NCBI RefSeq assembly: GCF_000250635.1
Contig: NC_016940.1
Span: 2,032,001-2,096,000, forward strand
DNA length: 64,000 nucleotides
Reading direction: 5' to 3'
DNA from: Saprospira grandis str. Lewin
Lineage (GTDB): Bacteria > Bacteroidota > Bacteroidia > Chitinophagales > Saprospiraceae
A program made the position numbers and the translations under genes. This document shows, piece by piece, positions 22,829 through 31,869 of this stretch; position 1 is the stretch's first letter; every line of letters begins with the position of its first letter. Under the pieces are notes generated by a model. It saw only the letters and a list, made by a program, of their open reading frames with translations, was not told the origin of the DNA and did no database searches.

Positions 22829-23782
22829 ATGCTAAAAGATATTAAAAGCATCGGCAAAAAGTCGACCCGCGACGGTTTTGGCGATGGACTTCAGGCTTTG
22901 GGCCAAACGAACCCCAAGGTGGTGGGCCTTTGTGCCGATCTAATTGGCTCTTTAAAGATGAATGCCTTTATTGATGAGCATCCAGAGCGCTTTTTTCAGG
23001 TTGGAATTGCCGAGGCAAACATGATGGGCCTAGCCGCTGGTTTGGCTACCGCGGGCAAAATTCCCTATGCGGCTACTTTTGCCAACTTTGCCACTGGCCG
23101 AGTCTATGACCAAATTCGCCAGTCTATTGCTTATTCACATAAAAATGTGAAAATCTGCGCCTCACATGCAGGCCTGACCCTAGGTGAAGATGGAGCCACC
23201 CACCAAATTTTAGAAGATATTGGGCTCATGAAGATGTTGCCTGGCATGACGGTCGTTAATCCTTGCGATTATGCCCAAACCAAGGCCGCAACTATCGCTA
23301 TTGCCGATCATAACGGTCCCGTTTATCTCCGTTTTGGCCGCCCAGGCTGGCCCCGATTTACCGAAGATATGCCCTTTGAGTTGGGCAAGGCTTTGGTCAT
23401 GGCTGAAGGAACAGATTTGACCATTTTTGCCACTGGACATTTGGTCTGGAAGGCCGTAGAAGCCGCCAAAGCCCTAGCCGAAGAAGGCATTAGCGTCGAA
23501 CTGATTAACATTCACACCATCAAACCGCTAGATGAAGAGGCCGTTTTGGCTTCTGCTGCCAAAACCAAGGCGGTGGTTACCGCCGAAGAGCATAATATCT
23601 ATGGCGGTTTGGGCGAGAGTATTGCTGGCCTTTTGGCCCGAAAACTCCCTACTCCTATCGAAATGGTGGGCGTACAGGATAGCTTTGGCGAAAGCGGTAC
23701 CGTGACCGAACTGATGACCAAATATGGCTTGGATGCCGTTAATGTGATTGAGGCTGCCAAAAAGGTCTTGGCCCGCAAATAA
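22829..23782 (+). CDS. Transketolase, C-terminal (pyrimidine-binding) subunit
   Basis: A 317-residue partner of the preceding gene. [55 protein letters not shown] contains the catalytic Glu and the aromatic/phenylalanine pocket of the Pyr domain. [13 protein letters not shown] and the C-terminal [22 protein letters not shown] belong to the transketolase C-domain. The split arrangement is common in Bacteroidota and many other bacteria and is not a frameshift: the first gene has its own stop and this one its own start. A terminator follows at 23831. Confidence 0.95.
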   Translation: MLKDIKSIGKKSTRDGFGDGLQALGQTNPKVVGLCADLIGSLKMNAFIDEHPERFFQVGIAEANMMGLAAGLATAGKIPYAATFANFATGRVYDQIRQSIAYSHKNVKICASHAGLTLGEDGATHQILEDIGLMKMLPGMTVVNPCDYAQTKAATIAIADHNGPVYLRFGRPGWPRFTEDMPFELGKALVMAEGTDLTIFATGHLVWKAVEAAKALAEEGISVELINIHTIKPLDEEAVLASAAKTKAVVTAEEHNIYGGLGESIAGLLARKLPTPIEMVGVQDSFGESGTVTELMTKYGLDAVNVIEAAKKVLARK

Positions 23783-23830
23783 TTACGGTATATTTATTGA
23801 GCTTTTCTAAGCACAATCTGAATCGATGAT

Positions 23831-23865
23831 TGAACTCTAGCAGGGCTAGAGTTCAGTCTTTTTTT
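23831..23865 (+). terminator. Terminator of the transketolase operon
   Basis: Perfect 10-bp stem TGAACTCTAG / CTAGAGTTCA with loop CAGGG, followed by GTC and eight T. Confidence 0.88.
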
Positions 23866-23884
23866 AGCCAAAAAATAACACCCT

Positions 23885-24682
23885 ATGTACAAGCATTTTT
23901 CTTTGGCCTTGCTCTTTTTGGCCTTGCTCTTGGGTTCTTCTGCTTGCAAAAAGGACCAGGGCATCAATATCTTTACTCTAGAACAAGATAAGGAGTTTGG
24001 AGCACAGCTCAAGACCGAAATCGACGCAAATCCCGCCGAATATCCCCTGCTGCCTTATGCCGGCAATGAGGCGGCTTATCAGTATCTCTATGATATGAGA
24101 GATGAGATTTTATCTTCCGATGAACTCAATTATCGCAGCGATTTTGGCTGGGAGCTCTATATTATTCAGGATGATAATACCCTAAACGCCTTTTGTGCGC
24201 CCGGCGGCTACATTTATGTCTATACCGGATTAATTAAGTTTTTGGACCAAGCCGATGATTTGGCAGGCGTTTTGGGCCACGAAATTGCTCATGCCGATCA
24301 ACGCCACTCTACCCAGCAGATGACTCAAGCCTATGGTTTAAGTACTATGCTTTCGGTCTTGGCCGGAGAGGATCCCGGTATGTTGGCCCAAATTGTGACT
24401 AACCTGACTAGCCTCAGCTTTAGCCGTAGCCACGAACGGGATGCCGATGACCATTCTGTGGATTACCTCTGCGATACCGAATATGCCTCGAATGGCGCTT
24501 CGGCTTTTTTCCAGAAATTAATTGACCAAGGCCAATCGGGCTCTACGCCTGCTTTTTTGAGCACGCACCCCAATCCCGATAACCGAGTAGAAGATATCAA
24601 CGAGCGAGCTAGCGAACTGGGCTGTTCTACCACCCCTAAGGCCAATGCCGGTTATGCTGCTTTCAAAGCACTTTTGCCTTAA
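23885..24682 (+). CDS. M48-family metalloprotease lipoprotein
   Basis: A 265-residue protein with a lipoprotein signal (LLLGSSAC, lipidated Cys at residue 21). The zinc motif is LAGVLGHEIAHADQRHSTQQM (HExxH), with a third Glu ligand in SHERDADDHSVDYL. NAFCAPGGYIYVYTGLI is a further M48 hallmark (NAFAxPGGxIxVxxGLL). The family includes BepA/LoiP envelope-quality proteases that act on outer-membrane proteins. It is probably anchored in a membrane facing the periplasm. It lies just after the transketolase terminator, and a repeat follows. Confidence 0.93.
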   Translation: MYKHFSLALLFLALLLGSSACKKDQGINIFTLEQDKEFGAQLKTEIDANPAEYPLLPYAGNEAAYQYLYDMRDEILSSDELNYRSDFGWELYIIQDDNTLNAFCAPGGYIYVYTGLIKFLDQADDLAGVLGHEIAHADQRHSTQQMTQAYGLSTMLSVLAGEDPGMLAQIVTNLTSLSFSRSHERDADDHSVDYLCDTEYASNGASAFFQKLIDQGQSGSTPAFLSTHPNPDNRVEDINERASELGCSTTPKANAGYAAFKALLP

Positions 24683-24696
24683 TTTATTAATGTTTT

Positions 24697-24886
24697 GGGG
24701 CTGCCCCGGCCTTTGGCCGGGTCGGGCTGTCTCGCAGCTCGCAGGTCTGCTCGGCCCTGCAGCCCTGCGGGCTTTGGTCTGGCCTTCGGCCACTGCTGCC
24801 CATCCCTCAGCCGATGCGCTGGGCATTCGCCCAGCGCAAAATGGCATCGCTTCGCGATATTTTAATATAGGCCCTTCGGGCCTGTA
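24697..24886 (+). repeat. GC-rich modular repeat, copy 9 (forward)
   Basis: GGGGCTGCCCCGGCCTTTGG start, core, GCAGCCCTGCGGGCT hairpin and CTGGGCATTCGCCCAG, then an extension with GCATCGCTTCGCGATATTTT resembling the insert in copy 21. It ends GGCCCTTCGGGCC. Confidence 0.82.
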
Positions 24887-24894
24887 GGAGGCCC

Positions 24895-24932
24895 AAGAGG
24901 AGCCCAACTTATCTAGTTGGGCTCCTCTTTTT
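24895..24932. terminator. Terminator between convergent M48 and ureohydrolase-like genes
   Basis: Perfect 15-bp stem AAGAGGAGCCCAACT / AGTTGGGCTCCTCTT with TATCT loop; five T follow on the plus strand. Confidence 0.85.
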
Positions 24933-24935
24933 GTG

Positions 24936-25985
24936 TTAAAGCTGTTGGGCGGACCAAAAAATGCGCTCCGAAATTTGGCCCTTACAAGCCAAAAGGTAAT
25001 CTCTTTCGCTACAAGCAAGTAGGCGAGGGGCCTCTTCTTCTTGGCTGAGGCTAAACCACCAACGGCCAGAACGGCGAGACTGATAAAAGGAGAGGGGGAG
25101 GTTATCTTGAGGAAGCTGTAGGGCATAGCGCTGCATCTCTTGCAGGGGCGGAACCCCTTCGGCCAATCGTTCTTTGAAGGCCGAGCAAAAATACCAGCAC
25201 ATCTGGGCCAAGAGTTTTGCGGCTAGGGGAGCGGCCTGATAATCGGCCCTGAAGTTTTGGAGGCAGACCAACTGAATCTGGTCGGAAAGGCCAGCATAAC
25301 TCATAATTTGGCAAGCCTCCTTATTGGTCCAGCCATTGGGCTCTGGAGCTTGGGGATTTAAAAAGCCATTTTGGGCCAGGCTATTGAGGCGAAAGAGTAG
25401 GAGTTGGCTTTCTCTAAAACTGGGCTCTATTTCGGAAAGCTGGCTTTGGAGCAAGCCCAGCCTTTGGGTCCAAGCGCCCGCCTCTTGCAGGCGGATCAGG
25501 CTATTTTTAGCGCAGTAGTGGCTTTGGTAGCCCAAAAAGGCCAAATGGCTAGCAATTTCTAACTCATTGAGGTAACTACTTTGGGCTTCTTGGTAAATGA
25601 GCTTTTGATCAATGATGCTAGATTTCTGGCCATTGAGCTGTTTGATTAATGTAGGAAAGGCCTGCTCTTCGGGATCGACTAGGAACAGGCAACTGTTTTG
25701 GACCAAAGGCTGCTCGAGCAGAAAAGAGAGCGCCTGCGGCTGGGGCAAATAGCCAAGGTCTAAAATGAAGGGAGCTTGGCTAGGGAAAACCGCCTGCAAA
25801 GCATAAAGTGCTTTGCGAAAACCCTCTTGTTGGGGCCGATCGCCCAGACTGAGTAAGATTAATTTGGGCGCAGCGGGCGGCTGCTCTTGGGTCCAAAAAG
25901 AAAGCGGGCGAATTTGGGCCCCCAATTGCCAATCAGAAAACTGAGCGGCATGAACGGCAGAAGGAATACAACTAGAACTAAGCAT
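24936..25985 (-). CDS. Ureohydrolase (arginase-fold)-like protein, degenerate active site
   Basis: A 349-residue protein. LILLSLGDRPQQEGFRKALYALQ, the mid-region LAFLGYQSHY, NGWTNKEACQIMSYAGLSDQIQLV, LLAQMCWYFCSAFKERL, LSFYQSRRSGRWWFSL and LLACSERDYLLACKGQISERIFW follow, in order, the layout of the Bacteroidota arginase/formimidoylglutamase-like family. The manganese ligands of true ureohydrolases (GGxH, DAHxD, SxDxDxxDP) are not recognisable, so hydrolase activity is doubtful. It stands alone in convergent orientation to the M48 gene. Assignment is by pattern memory and should be held at moderate confidence. Confidence 0.6.
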   Translation of the reverse strand: MLSSSCIPSAVHAAQFSDWQLGAQIRPLSFWTQEQPPAAPKLILLSLGDRPQQEGFRKALYALQAVFPSQAPFILDLGYLPQPQALSFLLEQPLVQNSCLFLVDPEEQAFPTLIKQLNGQKSSIIDQKLIYQEAQSSYLNELEIASHLAFLGYQSHYCAKNSLIRLQEAGAWTQRLGLLQSQLSEIEPSFRESQLLLFRLNSLAQNGFLNPQAPEPNGWTNKEACQIMSYAGLSDQIQLVCLQNFRADYQAAPLAAKLLAQMCWYFCSAFKERLAEGVPPLQEMQRYALQLPQDNLPLSFYQSRRSGRWWFSLSQEEEAPRLLACSERDYLLACKGQISERIFWSAQQL

Positions 25986-26039
25986 ACAATTAATAAATAA
26001 GCAAATAGAAATGGGCCAAGGACAAAAACAAAAAACCGA

Positions 26040-26164
26040 GCGGCGGGCGGGCCTAGCGCTGTGCAGCAGTGGCCGTTAGGCCAGACCGAAGCCCGAAGGG
26101 CTGAAGGGCCGAGCAGACTTGCGAGCTGCGAAACATAGCGCCGCAGCTTTGCTGCGGAGGCCCC
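26040..26164 (-). repeat. GC-rich modular repeat, copy 10 (reverse)
   Basis: Begins GCGGGCGGGCCTAGCGCTGT, has the core as GGGCCGAGCAGACTTGCGAG and ends GCTTTGCTGCGGAGGCCCC. It lies between divergent ureohydrolase-like and dehydrogenase genes. Confidence 0.85.
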
Positions 26165-26262
26165 TAAAAAAACAAAATAAAATTAAAATATGATTAAGAA
26201 TAGGAGAGGGGCGAGTTGAATACCTGTTGAAATCGTTATCTTGGCCGAAAATTTAAGAAGCT

Positions 26263-27492
26263 ATGGAACAACTACTAAAACAGTACAAAGAGCAGACCCC
26301 CGAAATCGTTTTCGAGTGGTCTGATGCAGAAACCGAAGCTAAGGGCTGGGTCGTTATCAACTCCTTGAGAGGAGGGGCCGCAGGAGGAGGAACCCGCATG
26401 CGCAAAGGTTTGAATAAAGAAGAGGTGATCTCTTTGGCAAAAGTCATGGAGGTAAAATTTTCGGTTTGTGGACCCAATATTGGGGGGGCCAAATCGGGAA
26501 TTAACTTTGATCCCAACGATCCTCGCCGAGAAGAAGTATTGAAACGTTGGTACAAGGCCGTCATTCCATTGTTGAAAAACTACTATGGAACCGGAGGCGA
26601 CCTCAATGTGGATGAACTCAAAGATGTTATTCCAATTACCCAAGATTTGGGCCTTTGGCACCCCCAAGAGGGCATCGTTAATGGGCATTTGCAGCCTACA
26701 GGAGGCGAGCGCATTGCGGCTTTGGGGCAATTGCGCCTAGGGGTATCTAAAATTATTGAAGATCCGACGTATATTCCAGAAACCGAAGAAAAATTGGCCA
26801 TTGCTGATATGGTGACGGGTTATGGAGTAGCTGAGGCAGTTTTTCATTATTATGACTTGTATCATGGAGAAACTGTAAAAGATAAAAAAGTAATTATTCA
26901 GGGCTGGGGGAATGTAGCCTCGGCTGCGGCCTTCTATTTTGCAAAAAATGGAGCGAAAATTGTGGGAATTATTGATGTTGCAGGTGGGGTAATTGCCCCT
27001 GAAGGATTGAGCTACGAGCAAGTAGTGGATTTGTTCCTGAACAAAAAGGGCAACAAACTGCAATCTGACCAACTAATTCCCTTTGAAGAAGCTCAAAAAG
27101 CCATTTGGGATGTTCCAGCCGATATTTTTATTCCTGGAGCGGCCTCAAAATTAGTGACCGCAGAGCAGGTGGCGCGTCTACAGAAAGGAGGCCTTAAAGT
27201 AATGTCTTGTGGGGCTAATGTACCTTTTGTAGATGATCAGGTCTTTTTTGGACCAACTGCCAAGCAAACCGATGAAGAACTAAGCTTAATTCCTGACTTT
27301 ATTGCCAACTGCGGTATGGCCAGAGTCTTTGCCTACCTGATGAAAAGCCGTGAAGCCCTAACGGATGCGGCTATTTTTGAGGACATTTCCTGGACCATTC
27401 GTCAAGCCCTAGAAGAAGTGAAGGAGCGAAACAATTCGCCATATCAGCTCTCTACTACGGCGCTTACCTTGGCTTTGGAAAAACTGACCTAA
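26263..27492 (+). CDS. Glu/Leu/Phe/Val dehydrogenase
   Basis: A 409-residue NAD(P)-dependent amino-acid dehydrogenase. The catalytic region is GPNIGGAKSGINFDP (active-site Lys) and YYGTGGDLNVDEL, preceded by the GGGTRMRKGL substrate loop. The nucleotide-binding Rossmann segment is VIIQGWGNVASAAAFYFAKNGAKIVGIID, and FIPGAASKLVTAE with CGANVPF follows. It interconverts an L-amino acid and its 2-oxo acid with ammonia. Substrate choice (Glu against branched-chain) cannot be settled by eye. Monocistronic, between a repeat and the ompA-like promoter. Confidence 0.92.
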   Translation: MEQLLKQYKEQTPEIVFEWSDAETEAKGWVVINSLRGGAAGGGTRMRKGLNKEEVISLAKVMEVKFSVCGPNIGGAKSGINFDPNDPRREEVLKRWYKAVIPLLKNYYGTGGDLNVDELKDVIPITQDLGLWHPQEGIVNGHLQPTGGERIAALGQLRLGVSKIIEDPTYIPETEEKLAIADMVTGYGVAEAVFHYYDLYHGETVKDKKVIIQGWGNVASAAAFYFAKNGAKIVGIIDVAGGVIAPEGLSYEQVVDLFLNKKGNKLQSDQLIPFEEAQKAIWDVPADIFIPGAASKLVTAEQVARLQKGGLKVMSCGANVPFVDDQVFFGPTAKQTDEELSLIPDFIANCGMARVFAYLMKSREALTDAAIFEDISWTIRQALEEVKERNNSPYQLSTTALTLALEKLT

Positions 27493-27554
27493 CTTATTTT
27501 AACGTATAGTGGATTATACTATGTATGTTTACTTAGGGTTTTTTCTTTTATTGA

Positions 27555-27585
27555 CTTGAAAAACAATAGAAAAACCCTAATTTTG
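27555..27585 (+). promoter_or_regulatory. Promoter of the OmpA-family gene
   Basis: CTTG at 27555-27558, 19-nt spacer, TAATTTTG at 27578-27585. It starts a leader of about 85 nt that contains the hairpin at 27604. It also rules out the upstream in-frame start at 27556. Confidence 0.7.
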
Positions 27586-27603
27586 TACACCAAATTATAT
27601 TTG

Positions 27604-27635
27604 CTAGCAGATTTGACCCCATGCAAATCTGCTAG
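27604..27635 (+). promoter_or_regulatory. Perfect 12-bp hairpin in the ompA-like 5' leader
   Basis: CTAGCAGATTTG pairs exactly with CAAATCTGCTAG around the loop ACCCCATG. It lies about 12 nt after the predicted transcription start and 41 nt before the ATG. No T-tract follows, so a stability or regulatory element is more likely than a terminator. Confidence 0.7.
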
Positions 27636-27675
27636 TTATATTACTACATCATCATTGTGGATAAAAAACACGTAT

Positions 27676-29448
27676 ATGCAAATTACTAAACACCTCATGA
27701 AAGGAGCCTTGGCCCTTGCCTTATCTTTTGGGGCTTGGACTCCGTCTCAGGGGCAAATATCTGTTAACCCGACAGATGACCAATTTGTCTCTAAAAAATA
27801 TGAAAGCCAACATGCTGAATGGAAGAAAGGCGAAAGCCAGTTCCCCGGTCGTCCAAGAGACATGTGGCAGCTAGGCGTAGGCGCTGGTAGCTTTCTCATT
27901 AGCGGCGATGTTCAATCTCAGTTTGGCTGGGGCGCTAGCGTTCATGTTCGCAAATCTTTGGGCTATGTGATGTCGCTAAAGGCCGAGTATATGTTTGGCC
28001 AAGCTAGCGGACTCAACTATCAGGCTTCTAGCCAAAACTCTTATCAAGATATTGAGCCTTTTACTACGCAGTATGCTGGCCCAAATACTCTTTTTTATGC
28101 CAACTATAAGATTCCGCAATATCATGCGCTTTCTTTGCAGTCGGTCTTCAACTTGAACAATATCAAGTTTCATAAGAAGAGTAATAAGTGGAGCCTTAAC
28201 TTGATTCTTGGTTTGGGCGTAAATATGTATCGTACAACCACAAATGCCCTAGATGCAAACGGCAATGCCTATGACTTTAGCCGAGTAGCCTTAGACGCCA
28301 ACGGCGATCCTATCGACTTGTCTACGCTTTCGGGCCGCCGTGAGGTACGTAACAACATCAAAGGTATCCTAGATGATGATTACGAAACTTCTGCCCAACA
28401 GAATAGCAATAACATCTTTACTTTTGGTGAAGATGGTAAGAAAATGGCCGTAAATCCCTTTATGAATGTGGGACTTAGCCTAGAGTATCTCATTACGCCT
28501 CGCCTTTCTTTGGCCCTAGAACATCAAGGATTTATTTCTGTAGATGACTATATCGATGCCAAACAGAAAAACGAAACCGGTGACTTTACCTCAAATATTG
28601 ATATTCCTCACTACACTTCTATCCGCCTAGGTTTCCACCTCGGCAAAAAAGATAAACGCATTCAGCCGCTTTGGTTTGTCAACCCCTTGGTCTATCCTAT
28701 GTCTGATGTGGCCGACCTAAAGAAGAAGCTAGATGACGACCTCTTTAAGGATGATGATAATGATGGTGTACCCAACAAAATTGATGAGGAACCCGATACC
28801 CCCGAAAATGCGATCGTAGATACTAAGGGCCGTACCATGGACTCTGATGGCGATGAGGTGCCCGATCATCTCGATAAAGAACCTTTCTCGCCTCCCGGAT
28901 ATAAGGTGGATGAAGACGGTGTAGCCGCTGTTCCAAAACCCCTTACTCCCGAAGATATTAAGGTGGTGGGCGATAACGAACGCCTCGTTATTGGCGACGA
29001 AACTTTTGATCCCCTCGGTGGTGGCGGAAAAGGCATGCTCAACGATTGGTATTTGCCTATGATCCACTTTGATCTCGATAAGTATAAGTTGCGCCCCGAA
29101 TCTTATGAGCAACTCCGCCATATCGCTCGCGTGATGCAGGCTTATCCCGATCTCAAAGTCGTGGTGCACGGCCATACCGATGTCCGCGCTAGCGATGAGT
29201 ACAATGACCGCCTATCTTATAACCGCGCCATGACTGCTATTGATTATATTGTAAACCAATACGAAATCGATCGCAGCCGCTTTATCGCTAAGTTCAACGG
29301 AGAGGCCTCTAACTTGATCCCCTCTGCCGCTGGCGAGCAAGAGCACTTCATGAACCGCCGTGTAGAATTCTACATCGCTGAAGATGGCGAAACAGAAGGA
29401 GCCAAGCCTGAAGGCGATGGCGGACGCAATCGCAACTGGAAGTACTAG
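27676..29448 (+). CDS. OmpA-family outer-membrane protein with calcium-type acidic linker
   Basis: A 590-residue protein from the ATG at 27676 (MQITKHLMKGALALALSFGAW, signal peptide to about residue 28); a longer reading from 27556 starts before the promoter. Residues ~60-340 are a predicted beta-barrel with alternating aromatic strands. Then come two Asp-rich thrombospondin-type-3-like segments (DDDNDGVPNKIDEEPDTPEN and DSDGDEVPDHLDKEP). The C-terminal OmpA domain has FDLDKYKLRPESYEQLRHIARVM and VVVHGHTDVRASDEYNDRLSYNRA, which binds peptidoglycan. It anchors the outer membrane to the wall. A strong promoter and leader hairpin suggest high expression. Confidence 0.9.
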   Translation: MQITKHLMKGALALALSFGAWTPSQGQISVNPTDDQFVSKKYESQHAEWKKGESQFPGRPRDMWQLGVGAGSFLISGDVQSQFGWGASVHVRKSLGYVMSLKAEYMFGQASGLNYQASSQNSYQDIEPFTTQYAGPNTLFYANYKIPQYHALSLQSVFNLNNIKFHKKSNKWSLNLILGLGVNMYRTTTNALDANGNAYDFSRVALDANGDPIDLSTLSGRREVRNNIKGILDDDYETSAQQNSNNIFTFGEDGKKMAVNPFMNVGLSLEYLITPRLSLALEHQGFISVDDYIDAKQKNETGDFTSNIDIPHYTSIRLGFHLGKKDKRIQPLWFVNPLVYPMSDVADLKKKLDDDLFKDDDNDGVPNKIDEEPDTPENAIVDTKGRTMDSDGDEVPDHLDKEPFSPPGYKVDEDGVAAVPKPLTPEDIKVVGDNERLVIGDETFDPLGGGGKGMLNDWYLPMIHFDLDKYKLRPESYEQLRHIARVMQAYPDLKVVVHGHTDVRASDEYNDRLSYNRAMTAIDYIVNQYEIDRSRFIAKFNGEASNLIPSAAGEQEHFMNRRVEFYIAEDGETEGAKPEGDGGRNRNWKY

Positions 29449-29464
29449 ACTGTTCTAGTGGTTT

Positions 29465-29643
29465 TGGGGCGTTACTCCTTACAGTCGTCGAACTGCGGCT
29501 TGCAGCCTTGTTGTCTGCCTACGGCAGGCGCTACGTTACAGGGCTCGCAGGTCTGCTCGGCCCTTCGCCAGCTTCGCTGGCTCGGTCTGGCCTTCGGCCA
29601 CCCTTGCACATCGCTAGGCCAATAAGCCCTTCGGGCTTTTAGG
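29465..29643 (+). repeat. Modular repeat, copy 11 (forward, GGGGCGTTACTCC type plus core)
   Basis: Joins the GGGGCGTTACTCC/TCGTCGAACTGCGG left module of copy 7 to the standard GCTACGT...CTCGCAGGTCTGCTCGG core and the CATCGCTAGGCC right end. A direct example of module exchange. Confidence 0.85.
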
Positions 29644-29676
29644 GCCAGTTTCCCCAAAATCATTTTCCGAATATCC

Positions 29677-29710
29677 CAAAAAGGGTAGCAGCTCGCTGTT
29701 ACCCTTTTTG
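29677..29710 (+). terminator. Terminator after the ompA-like gene and repeat
   Basis: CAAAAAGGGTA / TACCCTTTTTG, 11 bp, with an inner CAG-CTCG-CTG stem. Confidence 0.7.
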
Positions 29711-29742
29711 CTGTTTATTGAATTGATGCAAAATTATCATTT

Positions 29743-30840
29743 ATGAAAATTGCCGAAATTGTCCAATTCCTAGAAGAAGTAGCTCCGCTTTCTTATCAAG
29801 AGTCTTACGATAATGCGGGCCTTATTTTGGGCCAAAAAAACTGGGATTGTACGGGCGCTATTCTTTGCCTCGATAGCCTAGAAGAGGTAGTCGATGAGGC
29901 TATCGCTAAGGGCTGCAACCTAATTATCGCTCATCACCCTATTGTGTTTTTTGGCCTCAAAAAAATCAATGGGAAAAACTACATTGAGCGCATTTTGATT
30001 AAGGCCATTAAGGCCGATATTGCCATTTATGCTTCGCATACCAACTTAGATAGTGTGCTTAGACAGGGCGTAAATACCAAAATTGCCGAAAAATTGGGCC
30101 TTCAAAATCTCCGCATTTTATCGCCCAAAAAAGGCTTGTTGCTCAAGTTACAGACCTATGTGCCCAGCCAAAATTTAGAGGCGGTCCGAGAGGCGCTTTT
30201 TGCTGCCGGAGCTGGCCAAATTGGCAACTATAGCGAATGCAGCTTTGAGCAAAAAGGCCAAGGTAGCTTTAAGGGTAATGCCCAGAGCCAGCCGCATTTG
30301 GGCCAAAAAGAACAACGGCATTATGAAGCCGAACATAAATTAGAAGTCATTTTGCCTAAGCAGATTCAGCATAAGGTGTTGGCGGCCCTAAAGAAGGCCC
30401 ACCCCTATGAGGAAGTCGCCTACGAACTCATTGCCCTAGAAAACGCCCATCAGGAAGTGGGCATTGGAGTAGTGGGAGAGCTGCCCGAGGCCCAAGATAG
30501 CCTCGACTTTCTGAAGTCCTTGAAGCAAAAGATGGCTACCGATTGTGTAAAATATACCCATATTCATCAGCCTAAGGTCCAGCGCATTGCCATCTGTGGC
30601 GGAGCGGGCAGCTTTCTGCTTGGGGCCGCAAAAGGCGCTGGGGCAGATGTATTTGTTACCGCTGATTATAAATATCATGAGTTTTTTGATGCCGATGGCC
30701 AACTAATTATAGCCGATTTGGGCCATTATGAGTCCGAGCAGTTTACAATTGAACTGTTTTATGAGTTAATCAGCCAAAAATTTCCTAACTTTACGGTTCA
30801 CAAAACGACCGTACGTACTAATCCTGTAAATTATTTATAA
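29743..30840 (+). CDS. Nif3-like dinuclear metal centre protein (YqfO type)
   Basis: A 365-residue protein with the two-part NIF3 domain: SYDNAGLILGQKNW, IIAHHPIVFFGLKKING and YASHTNLDSVLRQGVN at the N-terminus, and VFVTADYKYHEFFDADGQLIIADLGHYESEQFT at the C-terminus hold the metal-binding His/Asp/Glu residues. The middle ~100 residues (LQTYVPSQNLEAVREALFAAGAGQIGNYSECSF) are the YqfO/CutA-like insert. Biochemical role is unsettled; often annotated GTP cyclohydrolase I type 2. The downstream zinc-ribbon gene starts 2 nt after the stop, a pairing common across bacteria. Confidence 0.93.
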   Translation: MKIAEIVQFLEEVAPLSYQESYDNAGLILGQKNWDCTGAILCLDSLEEVVDEAIAKGCNLIIAHHPIVFFGLKKINGKNYIERILIKAIKADIAIYASHTNLDSVLRQGVNTKIAEKLGLQNLRILSPKKGLLLKLQTYVPSQNLEAVREALFAAGAGQIGNYSECSFEQKGQGSFKGNAQSQPHLGQKEQRHYEAEHKLEVILPKQIQHKVLAALKKAHPYEEVAYELIALENAHQEVGIGVVGELPEAQDSLDFLKSLKQKMATDCVKYTHIHQPKVQRIAICGGAGSFLLGAAKGAGADVFVTADYKYHEFFDADGQLIIADLGHYESEQFTIELFYELISQKFPNFTVHKTTVRTNPVNYL

Positions 30841-30842
30841 GC

Positions 30843-31613
30843 ATGGCCAAGAAAAAGACTGTTAACGTCCCTGTAGAAGAAAAACTACAGTATCTATTTG
30901 AACTGCAGGAACTAGACTCTAAACTGCACGATATTGAGCGTCTAAAAGGTGAGCTCCCTATGGAGGTGAGTGAGCTAGAGGATGAAATCGTGGGCCTAGA
31001 AACTCGTGTCAATAAATTGAGCGAGGATATCAAAGCTACGGAGCTAAAAATTAGCAAGCACCAAAATACAATCAAAGAAGCTGAGGTTCTTATTGAAAAG
31101 TATGGACAGCAGCAAGAAAATGTAAACAATAACCGAGAGTATGATGCCCTCAGCCGAGAGATTGAGTTGCAGAAGTTGGACATTCAGTTGTCTAATAAGC
31201 GCATCAAGGAGGCTAAGGTCCAGCTCTCTAACCAAAAGATTACCCTAGAGGCGGCCCAAAAGCGTTTCGAATTGAAGAAAGATGCTTTGGACCGTAAGCA
31301 GGCCGAATTGGAGAAGATTATTGTAAAGACCGAGAAAGAAGAAAAAACTTTGGATCGTAAGATTCAGCGGGCGCGCAAAAAGGTAGAAGAGCGATTGCTC
31401 AAAGCCTATGACCGTATCCGTGGCGCTTATAAAAACAAATTGGCGGTAGTTACCGTAGAGCGTAATTCTTGTGGCGGTTGCTTTAATCATATTCCCCCTC
31501 AAACACAGCTCGAAATCAATCAGCGCAAACGGATTATTATCTGTGAGCACTGTGGTCGTGTATTGGTAGACCGTGTGATGGCGGGTGTAGAAACCGTAGA
31601 AGAGGAAGATTAG
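30843..31613 (+). CDS. Coiled-coil C4 zinc-ribbon protein
   Basis: A 256-residue protein: a long charged coiled coil (residues ~10-180, heptads of L/I with K/E) and a C-terminal zinc ribbon CGGCFNHIPPQT...IIICEHCGRVLV with two CxxC pairs. This is the DUF164 family regularly found beside Nif3-like genes. A nucleic-acid or RNA-polymerase-associated role has been suggested for relatives; none is proven here. Translationally coupled to the Nif3-like gene. A 16-bp hairpin terminator follows. Confidence 0.88.
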   Translation: MAKKKTVNVPVEEKLQYLFELQELDSKLHDIERLKGELPMEVSELEDEIVGLETRVNKLSEDIKATELKISKHQNTIKEAEVLIEKYGQQQENVNNNREYDALSREIELQKLDIQLSNKRIKEAKVQLSNQKITLEAAQKRFELKKDALDRKQAELEKIIVKTEKEEKTLDRKIQRARKKVEERLLKAYDRIRGAYKNKLAVVTVERNSCGGCFNHIPPQTQLEINQRKRIIICEHCGRVLVDRVMAGVETVEEED

Positions 31614-31629
31614 CGCTTTTGGTCTTTAA

Positions 31630-31669
31630 GCAAAAGAGCTTGTTCAAATTGAACAAGCTCTTTTGCGTT
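31630..31669 (+). terminator. Terminator of the nif3 operon
   Basis: Perfect 16-bp stem GCAAAAGAGCTTGTTC / GAACAAGCTCTTTTGC with AAATT loop; only a short T-tract (GTTT) follows. Confidence 0.75.
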
Positions 31670-31676
31670 TAGGGAA

Positions 31677-31829
31677 GGCGGCGAAGCCGCCGCCAAGGCG
31701 CGAAGCGCCTCGGCTGAGGGATGGATAGCAGTGGCCGCAGGCCAGACCTAGCCGCCTTTGGCGGCGCAGGGCCGAGCAGACTTGCGAGCTGCGGCACAGC
31801 CCGACCCGCCCGCAGGGCGGGGCAGCCCC
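31677..31829 (-). repeat. GC-rich modular repeat, copy 12 (reverse)
   Basis: Begins GGCGGCGAAGCCGCCGCC, carries GTGGCCGCAGGCCAGACC and the reversed core, and ends CGACCCGCCCGCAGGGCGGG with GCAGCCCC. This is the full-length GGGGCTGCCCC-type in reverse. Confidence 0.87.
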
Positions 31830-31869
31830 AAAAAAATAAAAAATCATGGAAGAGGCATAAAAAAAGGCC

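Noticed and set aside
21946-23782. Frameshifted transketolase
   Set aside because: Two complete genes with separate starts, stops and a 37-nt gap; split transketolases are a normal form.
27556-27675. N-terminal extension of the OmpA protein from 27556
   Set aside because: It starts upstream of the promoter -7 element, translates the leader hairpin and hides an obvious signal peptide that begins at 27676.
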